NCBI RefSeq assembly: GCF_040096455.1 | Contig: NZ_JBBMER010000010.1 | Span: forward strand, 1 to 64,000 | Length of the DNA: 64,000 nucleotides | Direction: 5' to 3' | Source: Lachnospira rogosae | Lineage (GTDB): Bacteria > Bacillota > Clostridia > Lachnospirales > Lachnospiraceae | In this document: positions 53,837 to 62,472 of the stretch, piece by piece | Position numbering within the stretch: position 1 is the first letter of the stretch | Layout: the number at the start of each line of letters is the position of its first letter | Translations under genes and position numbers: made by a program | The notes under the pieces: model-generated | What the model was told of the DNA's origin: nothing | The model's database searches: none | What the model saw: the letters and a program-made list of their open reading frames with translations, nothing else

Positions 53837-54142
53837 TGCGTTCAACGCATCCGAAGTTTCGAAGAAACATCTAAGTGACTACGAAGTAGTCATATTATAT
53901 CATATGCCCTGCGTTGTTTTTCAACGCATCCGAAGTTTCGAAGAAACTTCTAAGTGACTACGAAGTAGTCATATTATATCATAGTTTTTGCGCAGTTTTT
54001 CAGCGCATCTGAAGTTTCGAAGAAACTTCTAAGTGACTACGAAGTAGTCATATTATATCATAGTTTTTGCGCAGTTTTTCAGCGCATCTGAAGTTTCGAA
54101 GAAACTTCTAAGTGACTACGAAGTAGTCATATTATATCATAG
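53837..54142 (+). repeat. 79-bp tandem repeat of hairpins, about four copies
   Basis: The anchor GAAGTTTCG starts at 53853, 53932, 54011 and 54090, an exact 79-bp step. Each unit contains GAAGTTTC-GAA-GAAACTTC, GACTAC-GAA-GTAGTC and a TGCG-type stem near the junction, followed by CATATTATATCATA. Copy 2 has TGCGTTG/CAACGCA where copies 3 and 4 have TGCGC/GCGCA. No reading frame crosses the repeat. The strand is arbitrary. The remaining 300 bp up to the next gene show only a plain leader. Confidence 0.95.
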
Positions 54143-54450
54143 TTTTTAAAGAGTTGTATTATGTAAGATGTAATTAATTCAATATTCAGGTGAAAATCAG
54201 AGTAAATCAAATGATTTTCGTTTATGATGTTATAGTGATTAATATTTAAAAATAAAGCCTGACACAAACATTGTGATATTGCCAATTAATTGGTACAATA
54301 AGTAAAACGCATTTTAACTGTGAATAATTAACTAATAAAGTAATAACAGGAGATTAGTGTGGAAAACAGATTTTCACACAGTGGATTTGTGTCTGTGCGT
54401 ACCATACACAAACCAGTATGCGAAAAATGTGCGCAGAAATGAGGATTATT

Positions 54451-55143
54451 ATGATAGGTATTATTGGAGCTATGGACGAAGAAGTAGCTAAGATAGTTGA
54501 AGCTATGGAAATTGAAAGACAGGAAGATAAGGCTTGTATGTCATTTAAGGCTGGAAAGCTTAATGGCAAAGATGTTGTTGTTGTAAGAAGCGGTATCGGC
54601 AAGGTAAATGCGGCAGTATGTACACAGATACTTGTAGATGATTTCGGCGTTGATTATGTTATTAATACAGGAATTGCAGGTTCACTTAAGGCAGAGATTA
54701 ATATTGCAGATATTGTTATATCAAGTGATGTATTACATCACGATATGGATGCTTCAGGATTTGGATATCCTTTAGGACAGATTCCAAGAATGGACGTATT
54801 GTCTTTTGAAGCAGACAAGCACCTTATAGATGTTGCCAAAGAGGCTTGTGCTAAGGTTCTTCCAGAGATAGGTACACATATTGGCAGGGTTGTAAGCGGT
54901 GACCAGTTCATATCAGACAAGGCTGTTAAAGAAAGAATATCAGCTAATTTTGATGGATACTGCACAGAGATGGAAGGTGCAGCAATTGCACAGGCAGCAT
55001 ATCTTAATAAAGTTCCATTTGTTATATTAAGAGCAATCTCAGATAAGGCTGATGACAGTGCAACTATGGATTACCCTACATTCGAGAAGCAGGCGATTGA
55101 GAATTCGGTTAAGCTGCTTAAGGAATTGGTGGGACAGATATAG
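54451..55143 (+). CDS. mtnN: 5'-methylthioadenosine/S-adenosylhomocysteine nucleosidase
   Basis: 230-aa nucleosidase (Pfs) that splits adenine from methylthioadenosine and S-adenosylhomocysteine. Family marks: IGIIGAMDEEVAKI at the start, GIGKVNAAVCTQILVD, NTGIAGSL, VSGDQFISD and the substrate-binding EMEGAAIAQAAY, then RAISDKAD with the catalytic aspartate. The start ATG 54451 follows GAGGATT; a longer frame from 54418 lacks support. Single-gene unit. Confidence 0.94.
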   Translation: MIGIIGAMDEEVAKIVEAMEIERQEDKACMSFKAGKLNGKDVVVVRSGIGKVNAAVCTQILVDDFGVDYVINTGIAGSLKAEINIADIVISSDVLHHDMDASGFGYPLGQIPRMDVLSFEADKHLIDVAKEACAKVLPEIGTHIGRVVSGDQFISDKAVKERISANFDGYCTEMEGAAIAQAAYLNKVPFVILRAISDKADDSATMDYPTFEKQAIENSVKLLKELVGQI

Positions 55144-55230
55144 ATATAGACAGATATAATTTCTGCTGATTTATTATGTCGGACGCGGAGTGCGGTTGTG
55201 GCAAATGGTTGTGACAAACGGACGGGCTGT

Positions 55231-55466
55231 GGCTAGGGGCTGTGGTGGTGCGTGTGAGACTGCTATAAGATAATTGGATATTACTAAGTCATTCCCGGTG
55301 GAGTTATGGTGCCGGACGCACCGCTCCAAATTCGCCATCGTGGCTCAGTTGTCGCTTGCCCAGACCTCGTGTCTGGGCATTGCTGTATGGTGGAGGGAAT
55401 GACTAAGAAATATCAGCAATTATCTTATAATGTCAGTCCTCACACGCACCACCACAGCCCCTACCC
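55231..55466. repeat. Giant hairpin element 1 (236 bp)
   Basis: The outer arms 55237-55259 and 55439-55461 are perfect complements over 23 bp. The pairing continues inward through ATAAGATAATTG/CAATTATCTTAT and AGTCATTCCC/GGGAATGACT. The apex holds a 73-bp core (55313-55385) with its own 9-bp hairpin TGCCCAGAC/GTCTGGGCA. It is far richer in GC than the neighbourhood and has no convincing gene. The strand on which it may act is unknown. Confidence 0.93.
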
Positions 55467-55658
55467 GCACCCCTGTCGGGTTGCGATGGCAGGGGCACAC
55501 ACTACCGGGGTTGCGGATAATAGGGCAGAAATATGGCTGGGAAGGGAGATAGGAGTGTGGCTGTCAAGATGTAGTGGTTGGAAAGCTGTACAAATCAGTG
55601 GGACCTGTAGTTCGTGAAGTTAGCTGTAGAGGTGTACTGTATATTCCTTCACAATGCA

Positions 55659-55952
55659 GGAATTAAGGCAGACGGCTGGACGGTTGTGTCAGCGTGGGCT
55701 GGCGGAGGCTTGTTACGCAAGTATTATAAGCACAATTGAGATACAACTTAGTCTTTCCCCTCACCAAACAGCAATGCCCAGACACGAGGTCTGGGCAAGC
55801 GACAACTGAGCCACGATGGCGAATTTGGAGCGGTGTGTCCGTTCTCTTTGCCTATCGGGAAAGGCTTAGTAGTATCCAATTGTCTTATAACTTAAGTAAC
55901 GAGCCCCCAGCCAGTCCAGCCACACAACCCCCCAGCCGTCTGCCTTAATTCC
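55659..55952. repeat. Giant hairpin element 2 (294 bp)
   Basis: The ends 55659-55678 and 55933-55952 are perfect 20-bp complements. Inner pairing follows along most of the length (about 55725-55759 with 55857-55888). The core at 55769-55841 equals the core of element 1 in reverse orientation at 72 of 73 positions. The outer arms are not alike in the two elements, yet each is self-complementary. The spacer 55467-55658 shows nothing I recognise. Confidence 0.93.
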
Positions 55953-56046
55953 GTCCGTTATAAGCCATAATTATATAATCATAAATCCAATATTACAGAA
56001 ATTTATATCATATCATCTTTATAATGCCCTGATAGCGCGCAACCGC

Positions 56047-57627
56047 CTAAATCCCAAGCATCTGACTATAAACCTTCAATGCCCCATCAGTATCGTGTGC
56101 CAGCACTCTCTTAGCAAGCACCTTTCCAAGCTGTACGCCTTCCTGATCGAAGCTGTTGATATTCCATAAAAATCCCTGGAACATAACCTTATTCTCAAAA
56201 TGAGAAAGTAAAGCACCTAAAGACTTAGGAGTAAGCTTATCTCCAGTTATAATGCTTGAAGGTCTTCCACCTTTGAAAGTCTTATTAGGGTTATTGTCAT
56301 CTTTTCCACACGCAAATGCAACAATCTGAGCCGCTACATTAGCACATAACTTTTGCTGGCTTGTGCTGTCCTGAATAGTAACATCATTTTCAAGCTGGCT
56401 GTTCTTAAATCCAATGAACTGTAAAGGAACGATATTAGTTCCCTGATGAAGGAGCTGATAGAAAGAATGTTGTCCGTTAGTTCCTGGTTCACCGAATATT
56501 ACTGGACCTGTAGGGTAATTAACCGGTTCATTAAATCTGTTGACGGACTTACCATTAGACTCCATATCAAGCTGCTGTAAATGTGCGGGGAAACGGCTTA
56601 AGCCCTGTGAGTATGGAAGTACAGCAGTACATTCATATCCAAGTACATTACGTTCATATACGCCGATAAGTGCATCAAGCATTGCTGGGTTCTTAAGAAC
56701 GTCTTTGTTTAATGCAAGCTTGTCTTCCGCAGAAGCACCTTCAAGGAAATCCGCGAATACATCAGGACCAAATGCCAATGATAATACAGCACCGCCTACA
56801 GATGATGTTGAAGAGAAACGTCCTCCGATGTAATCGTCCATATAAAATGCATCTAAATAATCATCACTTTTGGCAAGAGGTGAGGTCTCGCTTGTTACTG
56901 CAATCATATGCTTTGCAGGGTCAAGACCAGCTTCCTTAAGAGCATTTTTAACAAATGATTCATTAGTTAACGTCTCAAGAGTTGTTCCAGACTTAGATAC
57001 AAGAATGAATAATGAGTGTGCAACATCAATAGAAGTAAGTACAGCAGATGCATCATCTGGATCTACATTACTTATAAAATGAGCTTCCATTTTAAATGAA
57101 TTATTCTTTTTAGCCCAGTTCTCAAGAGCAATATACATAGCACGAGGACCTAAATCACTTCCACCGATACCAATCTGAACAACAGTTGTGAACTTCTCGC
57201 CAGCACCATTAGTAATAGCACCATTATGTACCTTGTCAGCAAATTCAGCGATACGCTTCTGTTGTGTTGTATAGAATGTACGCTTGTCTACGCCGTCAGC
57301 ATTAACAGCTTCACCGAGCTGTCCGCGTGTCATATGGTGGAGTACAAGTCTGTTCTCGCCGGTATTAACAACTTCGCCATTGTAAAGAGCAGCAAATTTG
57401 TCTGAAAGTTCAGCTTCTGTAGCAAGCTTTTCAAGTGCCTTAAGAGTTGTATCATCTACTTTCTTAGCTGCGAAGTTGTAGTTAAGTCCCTCAGCCATAG
57501 GAATATTATATGTCTTAACACGTTCAGCACCAGCTTCGCCCGACATAACCTTATTAAGGTCAACAAGCGGAGTTTCCTTTAATTCCTTAAAAGCTTCAAG
57601 TGTGTCAAGATTGTTCCAATTAATCAT
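56047..57627 (-). CDS. pgi: Glucose-6-phosphate isomerase
   Basis: 526-aa glycolytic isomerase of the classical bacterial/eukaryotic type. GIGGSDLGPRAMYIAL, the SKSGTTLETLTN sugar-phosphate loop, the signature GEPGTNGQHSFYQLLHQGT and the C-terminal lysine region NSFDQEGVQLGK are all present. GGAGGAG precedes the ATG. Its leader has two strong stem-loops (57658-57779). It may serve with glycogen phosphorylase and phosphofructokinase in glucan use. Confidence 0.95.
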   Translation of the reverse strand: MINWNNLDTLEAFKELKETPLVDLNKVMSGEAGAERVKTYNIPMAEGLNYNFAAKKVDDTTLKALEKLATEAELSDKFAALYNGEVVNTGENRLVLHHMTRGQLGEAVNADGVDKRTFYTTQQKRIAEFADKVHNGAITNGAGEKFTTVVQIGIGGSDLGPRAMYIALENWAKKNNSFKMEAHFISNVDPDDASAVLTSIDVAHSLFILVSKSGTTLETLTNESFVKNALKEAGLDPAKHMIAVTSETSPLAKSDDYLDAFYMDDYIGGRFSSTSSVGGAVLSLAFGPDVFADFLEGASAEDKLALNKDVLKNPAMLDALIGVYERNVLGYECTAVLPYSQGLSRFPAHLQQLDMESNGKSVNRFNEPVNYPTGPVIFGEPGTNGQHSFYQLLHQGTNIVPLQFIGFKNSQLENDVTIQDSTSQQKLCANVAAQIVAFACGKDDNNPNKTFKGGRPSSIITGDKLTPKSLGALLSHFENKVMFQGFLWNINSFDQEGVQLGKVLAKRVLAHDTDGALKVYSQMLGI

Positions 57628-57657
57628 AAAATATCTCCTCCTAGTATAATTGAGTTG

Positions 57658-57779
57658 TAGGTAATTGCGAAAACTGCTAAGACCATTCGCAATTACCTAT
57701 AATAAGTTGCAACATTAAAAGATATAATGCCAGAATATATCGAAATAACATTTAAAATGTTATCCATTAAGGCATTATA
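57658..57779 (-). promoter_or_regulatory. Two stem-loops in the pgi leader
   Basis: Stem 1 pairs 14 bp, TAGGTAATTGCGAA (57658-57671) with TTCGCAATTACCTA (57686-57699). Stem 2 pairs TATAATGCC (57723-57731) with GGCATTATA (57771-57779) and encloses the palindrome ATAACATTTAAAATGTTAT (57745-57763). They lie between pgi and the MATE gene and may be a processed leader, an operator, or partly a terminator for the MATE gene. Confidence 0.7.
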
Positions 57780-57856
57780 TTGATATATTGTCGCACAAAA
57801 TATCTTAATTGAATTATACTATCAATGTCTGTCGAATACAAGGAGAAAAGTCGTTA

Positions 57857-59224
57857 TTATCTATCATTTTCCATCTGCTTAAGTTCGGGGAGAATGGTAC
57901 ACAGCATAGTTATAAAACATATGCTTCCGCCAATTATATTAGATACAGGTTCGGCTGCAAATACACCATTTGTTCCCATATTAAGAGCGTAAGGCATAAT
58001 ATATGTAAGAGGTATTACAATAAATACTTTTCTTAATAAAGAGAAGAATATAGCCTGTTTTTTCTTATTAAGGGATTTGAAAATGGTCTGTCCGATGTAT
58101 TGCAGGTCCATAAATATAAAGGCGGCAAAATATATCTTCAATGCTGATACTGCATCTTCCATAAGTGAAGTATCAGAGCTGAAAATATTAATAAGCATAT
58201 GAGGGGCAAGAAGTATTATGCTCCACATAACTGCGGTATATCCTAATATTAATGCCCCCATAGTAAGTCCGGCTTTACGCACCCTTCCTGGCCTTTTGGC
58301 ACCATAATTATAGCTGATAATTGGTGAAGAACCTTCGTTGATTGCGTATATAGGTGTCTCAACCATTTGCCGTATGCTTGAAACAATAGTCATTACAGAA
58401 ATGTAAATATCGCCGCCGGTAACTGAGAGAACATTGTTACAGCATATTGATACAAGGCTGTTAGTAAGCTGCATTACAAAGCCGGAAGTACCAAGGCTGA
58501 TTATATCTTTTGCAAAATTCAGACATTGTGGCAGTTCATTTTTTCTTATAAAGCTTATCTTTAATTCAGCTTTAAATCTTAAGAAATATATTACAAATGA
58601 AGCTGACATAAGCTGTGAAATAACAGTTGCCACAGCCGCACCTTTTATTCCAAGATTAAGGATAAATATAAACACCGGGTCTAATATAAGATTGGCAATA
58701 GCACCGATTGCAACAGAGAGCATACCGATTGTTGAGTAGCCCTGTGCATTGATAAATGGGTTCATTCCTGTTGCTATCATTGAAGGAAGGGTTCCGATAA
58801 GGTAAATGCACAGATAAGGAAATGCGTACTTAAGTGCTGTGTCAGAAGCTCCAAATAGTGTGAGCAGAGGGGCTGCAAATAAGAGGCATATGCACATAAG
58901 AATAATTGCGGAGCCGCAAAGCATTGTAAAAGAAGTGTTCATAATGGTGTTAGCACTTTTTTCATCACCCATTCCTCTCTTAATTGAGAATAAAGGTGCA
59001 CCTCCGCTTCCAAAGAGATTGCTGAAAGCGGTCATAATCATAATTATTGGAAAGCATAGTCCAACTGCACCAAGGGCATTTGTTCCGACATCGGGAATTC
59101 TTGCAATGTACACTCTGTCTACAATATTGTATAACAGACTTAAAATCTGTGCCACAAGCATAGGTATAGCCGCATTTAAAATATTATTGGTTATAGTTCC
59201 ATTTTCAAAATCAATACGTTTCAT
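57857..59224 (-). CDS. MATE-family efflux protein
   Basis: 455-aa exporter with twelve helices in two halves. The opening FENGTITNNILNAAIPMLVAQ and MNPFINAQGYSTIGM, then EGSSPIISYNYGAKRPGRV are MATE landmarks; such pumps export drugs or metabolites with Na+ or H+. ATG 59224 gives the usual family length; an upstream start at 59242 or an implausible leader to 59374 is less likely. The 292-bp gap to the next gene is AT-rich and shows nothing else. Confidence 0.9.
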   Translation of the reverse strand: MKRIDFENGTITNNILNAAIPMLVAQILSLLYNIVDRVYIARIPDVGTNALGAVGLCFPIIMIMTAFSNLFGSGGAPLFSIKRGMGDEKSANTIMNTSFTMLCGSAIILMCICLLFAAPLLTLFGASDTALKYAFPYLCIYLIGTLPSMIATGMNPFINAQGYSTIGMLSVAIGAIANLILDPVFIFILNLGIKGAAVATVISQLMSASFVIYFLRFKAELKISFIRKNELPQCLNFAKDIISLGTSGFVMQLTNSLVSICCNNVLSVTGGDIYISVMTIVSSIRQMVETPIYAINEGSSPIISYNYGAKRPGRVRKAGLTMGALILGYTAVMWSIILLAPHMLINIFSSDTSLMEDAVSALKIYFAAFIFMDLQYIGQTIFKSLNKKKQAIFFSLLRKVFIVIPLTYIMPYALNMGTNGVFAAEPVSNIIGGSICFITMLCTILPELKQMENDR

Positions 59225-59516
59225 ATATTTCACTTTCTCCATTGTGATTAAAAAGTTATTAATAAAGATTATATATTTAATATTACATTTAATATTACAT
59301 ATATAAATATTAATGTATAAAATGTTATTCCTTAAAACGATTGCAAGTATATCACTTTGATATTGTAAACACAAATTAAAACTTATGTAAAATTAAACGA
59401 TAACATTTACAATTGAATTATAAATTACAGAGAAGTATAATTGAAATGTCAGAAAATGAGGCCGTGAAAAGTTATGTTTTAAAGGCATACAAAGGCAGAA
59501 TGGAGGTATTATTATT

Positions 59517-60479
59517 ATGAAAATTCTTATGCTTGATTCGTCTACATACGGAGAAGATGTTAATGTAGACAAGTTCTATGGTCTTGGTGAGGTTAAGAGC
59601 TACCAGACAAGTACAAGGCAGGAGGCACTTGAAAGAACTGCAGGGTTTAATCCGGACGTTGTTATTATCAATAAGATTGTTGCAGACAAGGAATTTATAG
59701 ATTGTGCACCAGCTTTAAAGATGATAGCAGAAACAGCAACGGGTTATAATAATATTGATATTAATTATGCTAAGGAAAAGAATATAAGAGTAGCCAATGT
59801 TGCGGGATATTCAACAGACTCAGTTGTACAGCATACATTTGCATTGGGACTGTATCTTATAGAGAAGATGAATTATTATGACAACTATGTTAAATCAGGT
59901 GAGTATGCAGAATGTCCGATTTTCTCACATTTTTCCAATGTATTCCACGAACTTTCAGGAAAGACATGGGGCATAGTTGGTCTTGGAACTATAGGAAAAG
60001 GTGTTGCAAAGATAGCCTCAGATTTCGGATGTAAGGTTATATATTATTCAGCAAGTGGAAAGACACAGGATGTGCCTTATGAGAGAGAAGAGTTTGACGA
60101 ATTCTTGAAAAAATCAGACATAATATCTATTCATGCACCACTTAATGATAAGACCAATAATCTTTTTAATAAAGAAGCATTTGATAAGATGAAGACAAGT
60201 ACAGTGCTTTTAAATCTTGGACGAGGTCCTATCGTTAATGATGCAGATTTAACAGAGGCACTTGAACAGGGAAAGATTGCTGCGGCAGGACTTGATGTAC
60301 TTGGAAAAGAGCCTATAGAAAAGGATAACCCGCTTCTTAGGATTAAGGATAGCACAAAGCTTGTGATTACACCACATGTAGCGTGGGGCACAGTAGAAGC
60401 AAGAACAAGACTTATGGACGAAGTATATGAGAATATTGCAGCTTTCACTAAGGGTGAAGCAAGAAATGCGGTAGTGTAA
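59517..60479 (+). CDS. D-isomer-specific 2-hydroxyacid dehydrogenase
   Basis: 320-aa NAD-dependent reductase. The dinucleotide loop is WGIVGLGTIGKGVAKIA (about residues 148-164). The catalytic trio is readable: R near NLGRGPIVND, E in VLGKEPIE and H in ITPHVAWGT. The style resembles hydroxypyruvate or glycerate dehydrogenases; the substrate is unproven. GGAGG precedes the ATG. It leads a pair with a DUF4867 protein 43 nt later. Confidence 0.92.
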   Translation: MKILMLDSSTYGEDVNVDKFYGLGEVKSYQTSTRQEALERTAGFNPDVVIINKIVADKEFIDCAPALKMIAETATGYNNIDINYAKEKNIRVANVAGYSTDSVVQHTFALGLYLIEKMNYYDNYVKSGEYAECPIFSHFSNVFHELSGKTWGIVGLGTIGKGVAKIASDFGCKVIYYSASGKTQDVPYEREEFDEFLKKSDIISIHAPLNDKTNNLFNKEAFDKMKTSTVLLNLGRGPIVNDADLTEALEQGKIAAAGLDVLGKEPIEKDNPLLRIKDSTKLVITPHVAWGTVEARTRLMDEVYENIAAFTKGEARNAVV

Positions 60480-60522
60480 GTGTAGAAGAAATGGCAGTAT
60501 AATAAGCGGAATGGAGAAGCGT

Positions 60523-61191
60523 ATGCAGATTTTATCAGTTAATGATGATGAATTTAAGAAATATGGACGTGTAGTTGATAATGTGGATTTTACAGAGCTT
60601 ATACAGGAATTAAAAAGAACTCCAATACCATCAGGTGTTGTATATGAACCAGCAGTAAAGGAGCTTGAAGCACTTCCTATAAGGCTTGACATTTCCTCAG
60701 TTGTATATGGTGAAATGCCAATTCAGATAGGTTACTGTAATGGACATAATTCAAAGCTTAATGCACTTGAGTATCACAGGGATTCAGAGATTAATATTGC
60801 GGCTACGGATATGATTCTTATGCTGGGACTGCTGACAGATGTTAACGATGATTATATATATGACACAGCTAATGTAAAAGCTTTCAGGGTTCCAGCAGGA
60901 ACGGCTGTTGAAGTGTATTCTACAACACTTCATTATGCGCCTTGCGGCATAGATGGTAAGGGATTTCAGGTTGCAGTCGTGCTTCCAAAGGGAACTAACT
61001 ATCCATTAAAGTCAAAGCATATAAGAATAGATAATAAAACAGCCAGCACCTCAAATGAGAATACTGGCAGTAGTAATATCAATGAAGATGCACTTCTTGC
61101 GGCTACTAATAAGTGGCTTATAGGCCACGCCGAAGGCGGTCTTGATGATAGTGCATATATTGGACTTAAGGGTGAGAATATTGAGATTTAA
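60523..61191 (+). CDS. DUF4867 protein
   Basis: 222-aa cytoplasmic protein of the DUF4867 family, with no known function. The core IQIGYCNGHNSKLNALEYHRDSE and LHYAPCGIDGKGFQVAVVLPKGTN suggests a cupin-like or ureidoglycolate-lyase-like barrel. Histidine and glutamate in EYHRDSE could bind a metal, which is inference. GGAG before ATG 60523 sets the start. It is probably co-transcribed with the dehydrogenase, which hints at a small hydroxyacid or sugar-acid pathway. Confidence 0.82.
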   Translation: MQILSVNDDEFKKYGRVVDNVDFTELIQELKRTPIPSGVVYEPAVKELEALPIRLDISSVVYGEMPIQIGYCNGHNSKLNALEYHRDSEINIAATDMILMLGLLTDVNDDYIYDTANVKAFRVPAGTAVEVYSTTLHYAPCGIDGKGFQVAVVLPKGTNYPLKSKHIRIDNKTASTSNENTGSSNINEDALLAATNKWLIGHAEGGLDDSAYIGLKGENIEI

Positions 61192-61460
61192 TCTTCTTCA
61201 ATAACCTGAACTTCCATATAAGCAAAGTCAATTGAATCAATAAAATTATCTTTAGTAAATCTTACTTTAGAGTGACGCTGGAAGTCTGCTATATTAGAGT
61301 CAAGCCATATAGGCTCGCTCAGATCGAATGTATAGCAGGCTTCTTTTATGCCATCAAATATCTTTTTGGTTCTGTTAATATCTATATCAGAATTAGCATA
61401 GACCATATCTTTCATAAGATGATTGGACTCATCGAAAAGTTTACACCATAATCGAAACAT
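61188..61460 (-). CDS. Conserved hypothetical protein, 90 aa
   Basis: Small acidic cytoplasmic protein without recognised domain. It has a good GGAG ribosome site before ATG 61460 and its end overlaps the convergent DUF4867 gene by 4 nt. A hairpin TCGCAGCT/AGCTGCGA lies in the gap behind its start (about 61522-61544). Confidence 0.72.
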   Translation of the reverse strand: MFRLWCKLFDESNHLMKDMVYANSDIDINRTKKIFDGIKEACYTFDLSEPIWLDSNIADFQRHSKVRFTKDNFIDSIDFAYMEVQVIEED

Positions 61461-61561
61461 ATATTTTCTCCGTTCTTACATTAATATAGGCTGGTAATCT
61501 GTGGCTGTATTATATGTCTGTGTCGCAGCTGAATTTTAGCTGCGAGTCGTAACTTGTTGTA

Positions 61562-62194
61562 TTACTCACTAGCACGCTCTGAGAATATTATGTTATATTC
61601 ATTTGAAGGGTATACCTGACTAATAAATGAAGTAAGAATAGTCTTAGCGTTATCAAGTGCCCTGTCGTACAAGCCGCTGTTTATTGCGTCTGATAAAGCA
61701 TTTTCTCTTAGCTGGATTAAAGAGTCGTTATGCTCAGTAAGTGTTATAGGAGAGAAAATGTTGTTCTCCTCGTGTAGTACTTTGAAGGAGTCAAGGTCAA
61801 TGTCAGCCGATAAAGTCTTAACTTCAGGAATGTCTACATATATGTTATGGCTTGTATCGTCAGTGTCGCCGAGCTGCCATTTGACATCGCTGAAATTAAT
61901 TCCAGCCTTGATAGTTGTATTATATGTATATATGTATTTGGATTGTGTCAAAGGTATGCTTACATTAAACAGCTTAAGGTCTTTGGTTTCAACCCTTACA
62001 GTAGTGGTTGTTACTGACTGGGTTGCAAGCTCACCGATATTTTCAAAGCCGATTTCTGTAATCTTTTCATCAGAAACGTAATTGCTTTTAGCTTCTTTTC
62101 TTGTGTATACAAGCACAGCACATAATAATATGATGATTATTACAGCGATTATAAATTTAATATCGAGTACCTTTTGTAACTTATTGCGGGACAT
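61562..62194 (-). CDS. DUF4230 membrane-anchored protein
   Basis: 210-aa protein with one N-terminal membrane helix (about 13-29) and an outside domain of the DUF4230 family (IGELATQSVTTTTV, KYIYTYNTTIKAGINFSDV, then IYVDIPEVKTLSADID). Function unknown. GGAGG lies 7 nt before ATG 62194. It stands alone; the upstream gap to 62472 holds only the terminator of the phosphofructokinase gene. Confidence 0.85.
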   Translation of the reverse strand: MSRNKLQKVLDIKFIIAVIIIILLCAVLVYTRKEAKSNYVSDEKITEIGFENIGELATQSVTTTTVRVETKDLKLFNVSIPLTQSKYIYTYNTTIKAGINFSDVKWQLGDTDDTSHNIYVDIPEVKTLSADIDLDSFKVLHEENNIFSPITLTEHNDSLIQLRENALSDAINSGLYDRALDNAKTILTSFISQVYPSNEYNIIFSERASE

Positions 62195-62357
62195 AGTAAT
62201 CCTCCATAGTAGTAGTTTTATAATAGCGTTGTTGCATATATATTAATCATATTAATGCGATTTTATCATAATGTAATAAACAGGTCAAAAATATTTTTGT
62301 CTTATAGGTTAATAAAGTGCTGGAATTTTAAAAATGGAATTCTGTTATGTGCAATTT

Positions 62358-62399
62358 GATATATAATAAAGAAACCTGATGCTTACGCACCAGGCTTCT
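62358..62399 (-). terminator. Terminator of the phosphofructokinase gene
   Basis: On the minus strand AGAAGCCTGGTGC pairs with GCATCAGGTTTCT around GTAA and is followed by TTTATTAT. Confidence 0.85.
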
Positions 62400-62472
62400 A
62401 ATATGTGATACATATAATAAAGATTAGCAGAAGACCGGCATATAAAAGAGGGAAGCCAGTCTGTTTGGACTA

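Noticed and set aside
53837..54142. Tandem repeats as a CRISPR array
   Set aside because: The units abut with an exact 79-bp period and nearly identical sequence throughout; there are no unique spacers and no cas genes.
55306..55617. Open frame of about 100 codons across giant hairpin 1
   Set aside because: It lies in self-complementary non-coding sequence, has no ribosome site and a residue mix unlike the other genes.
58839..59306. Plus-strand frame opposite the MATE gene
   Set aside because: The hydrophobic reading is the complement of membrane helices; there is no start signal.
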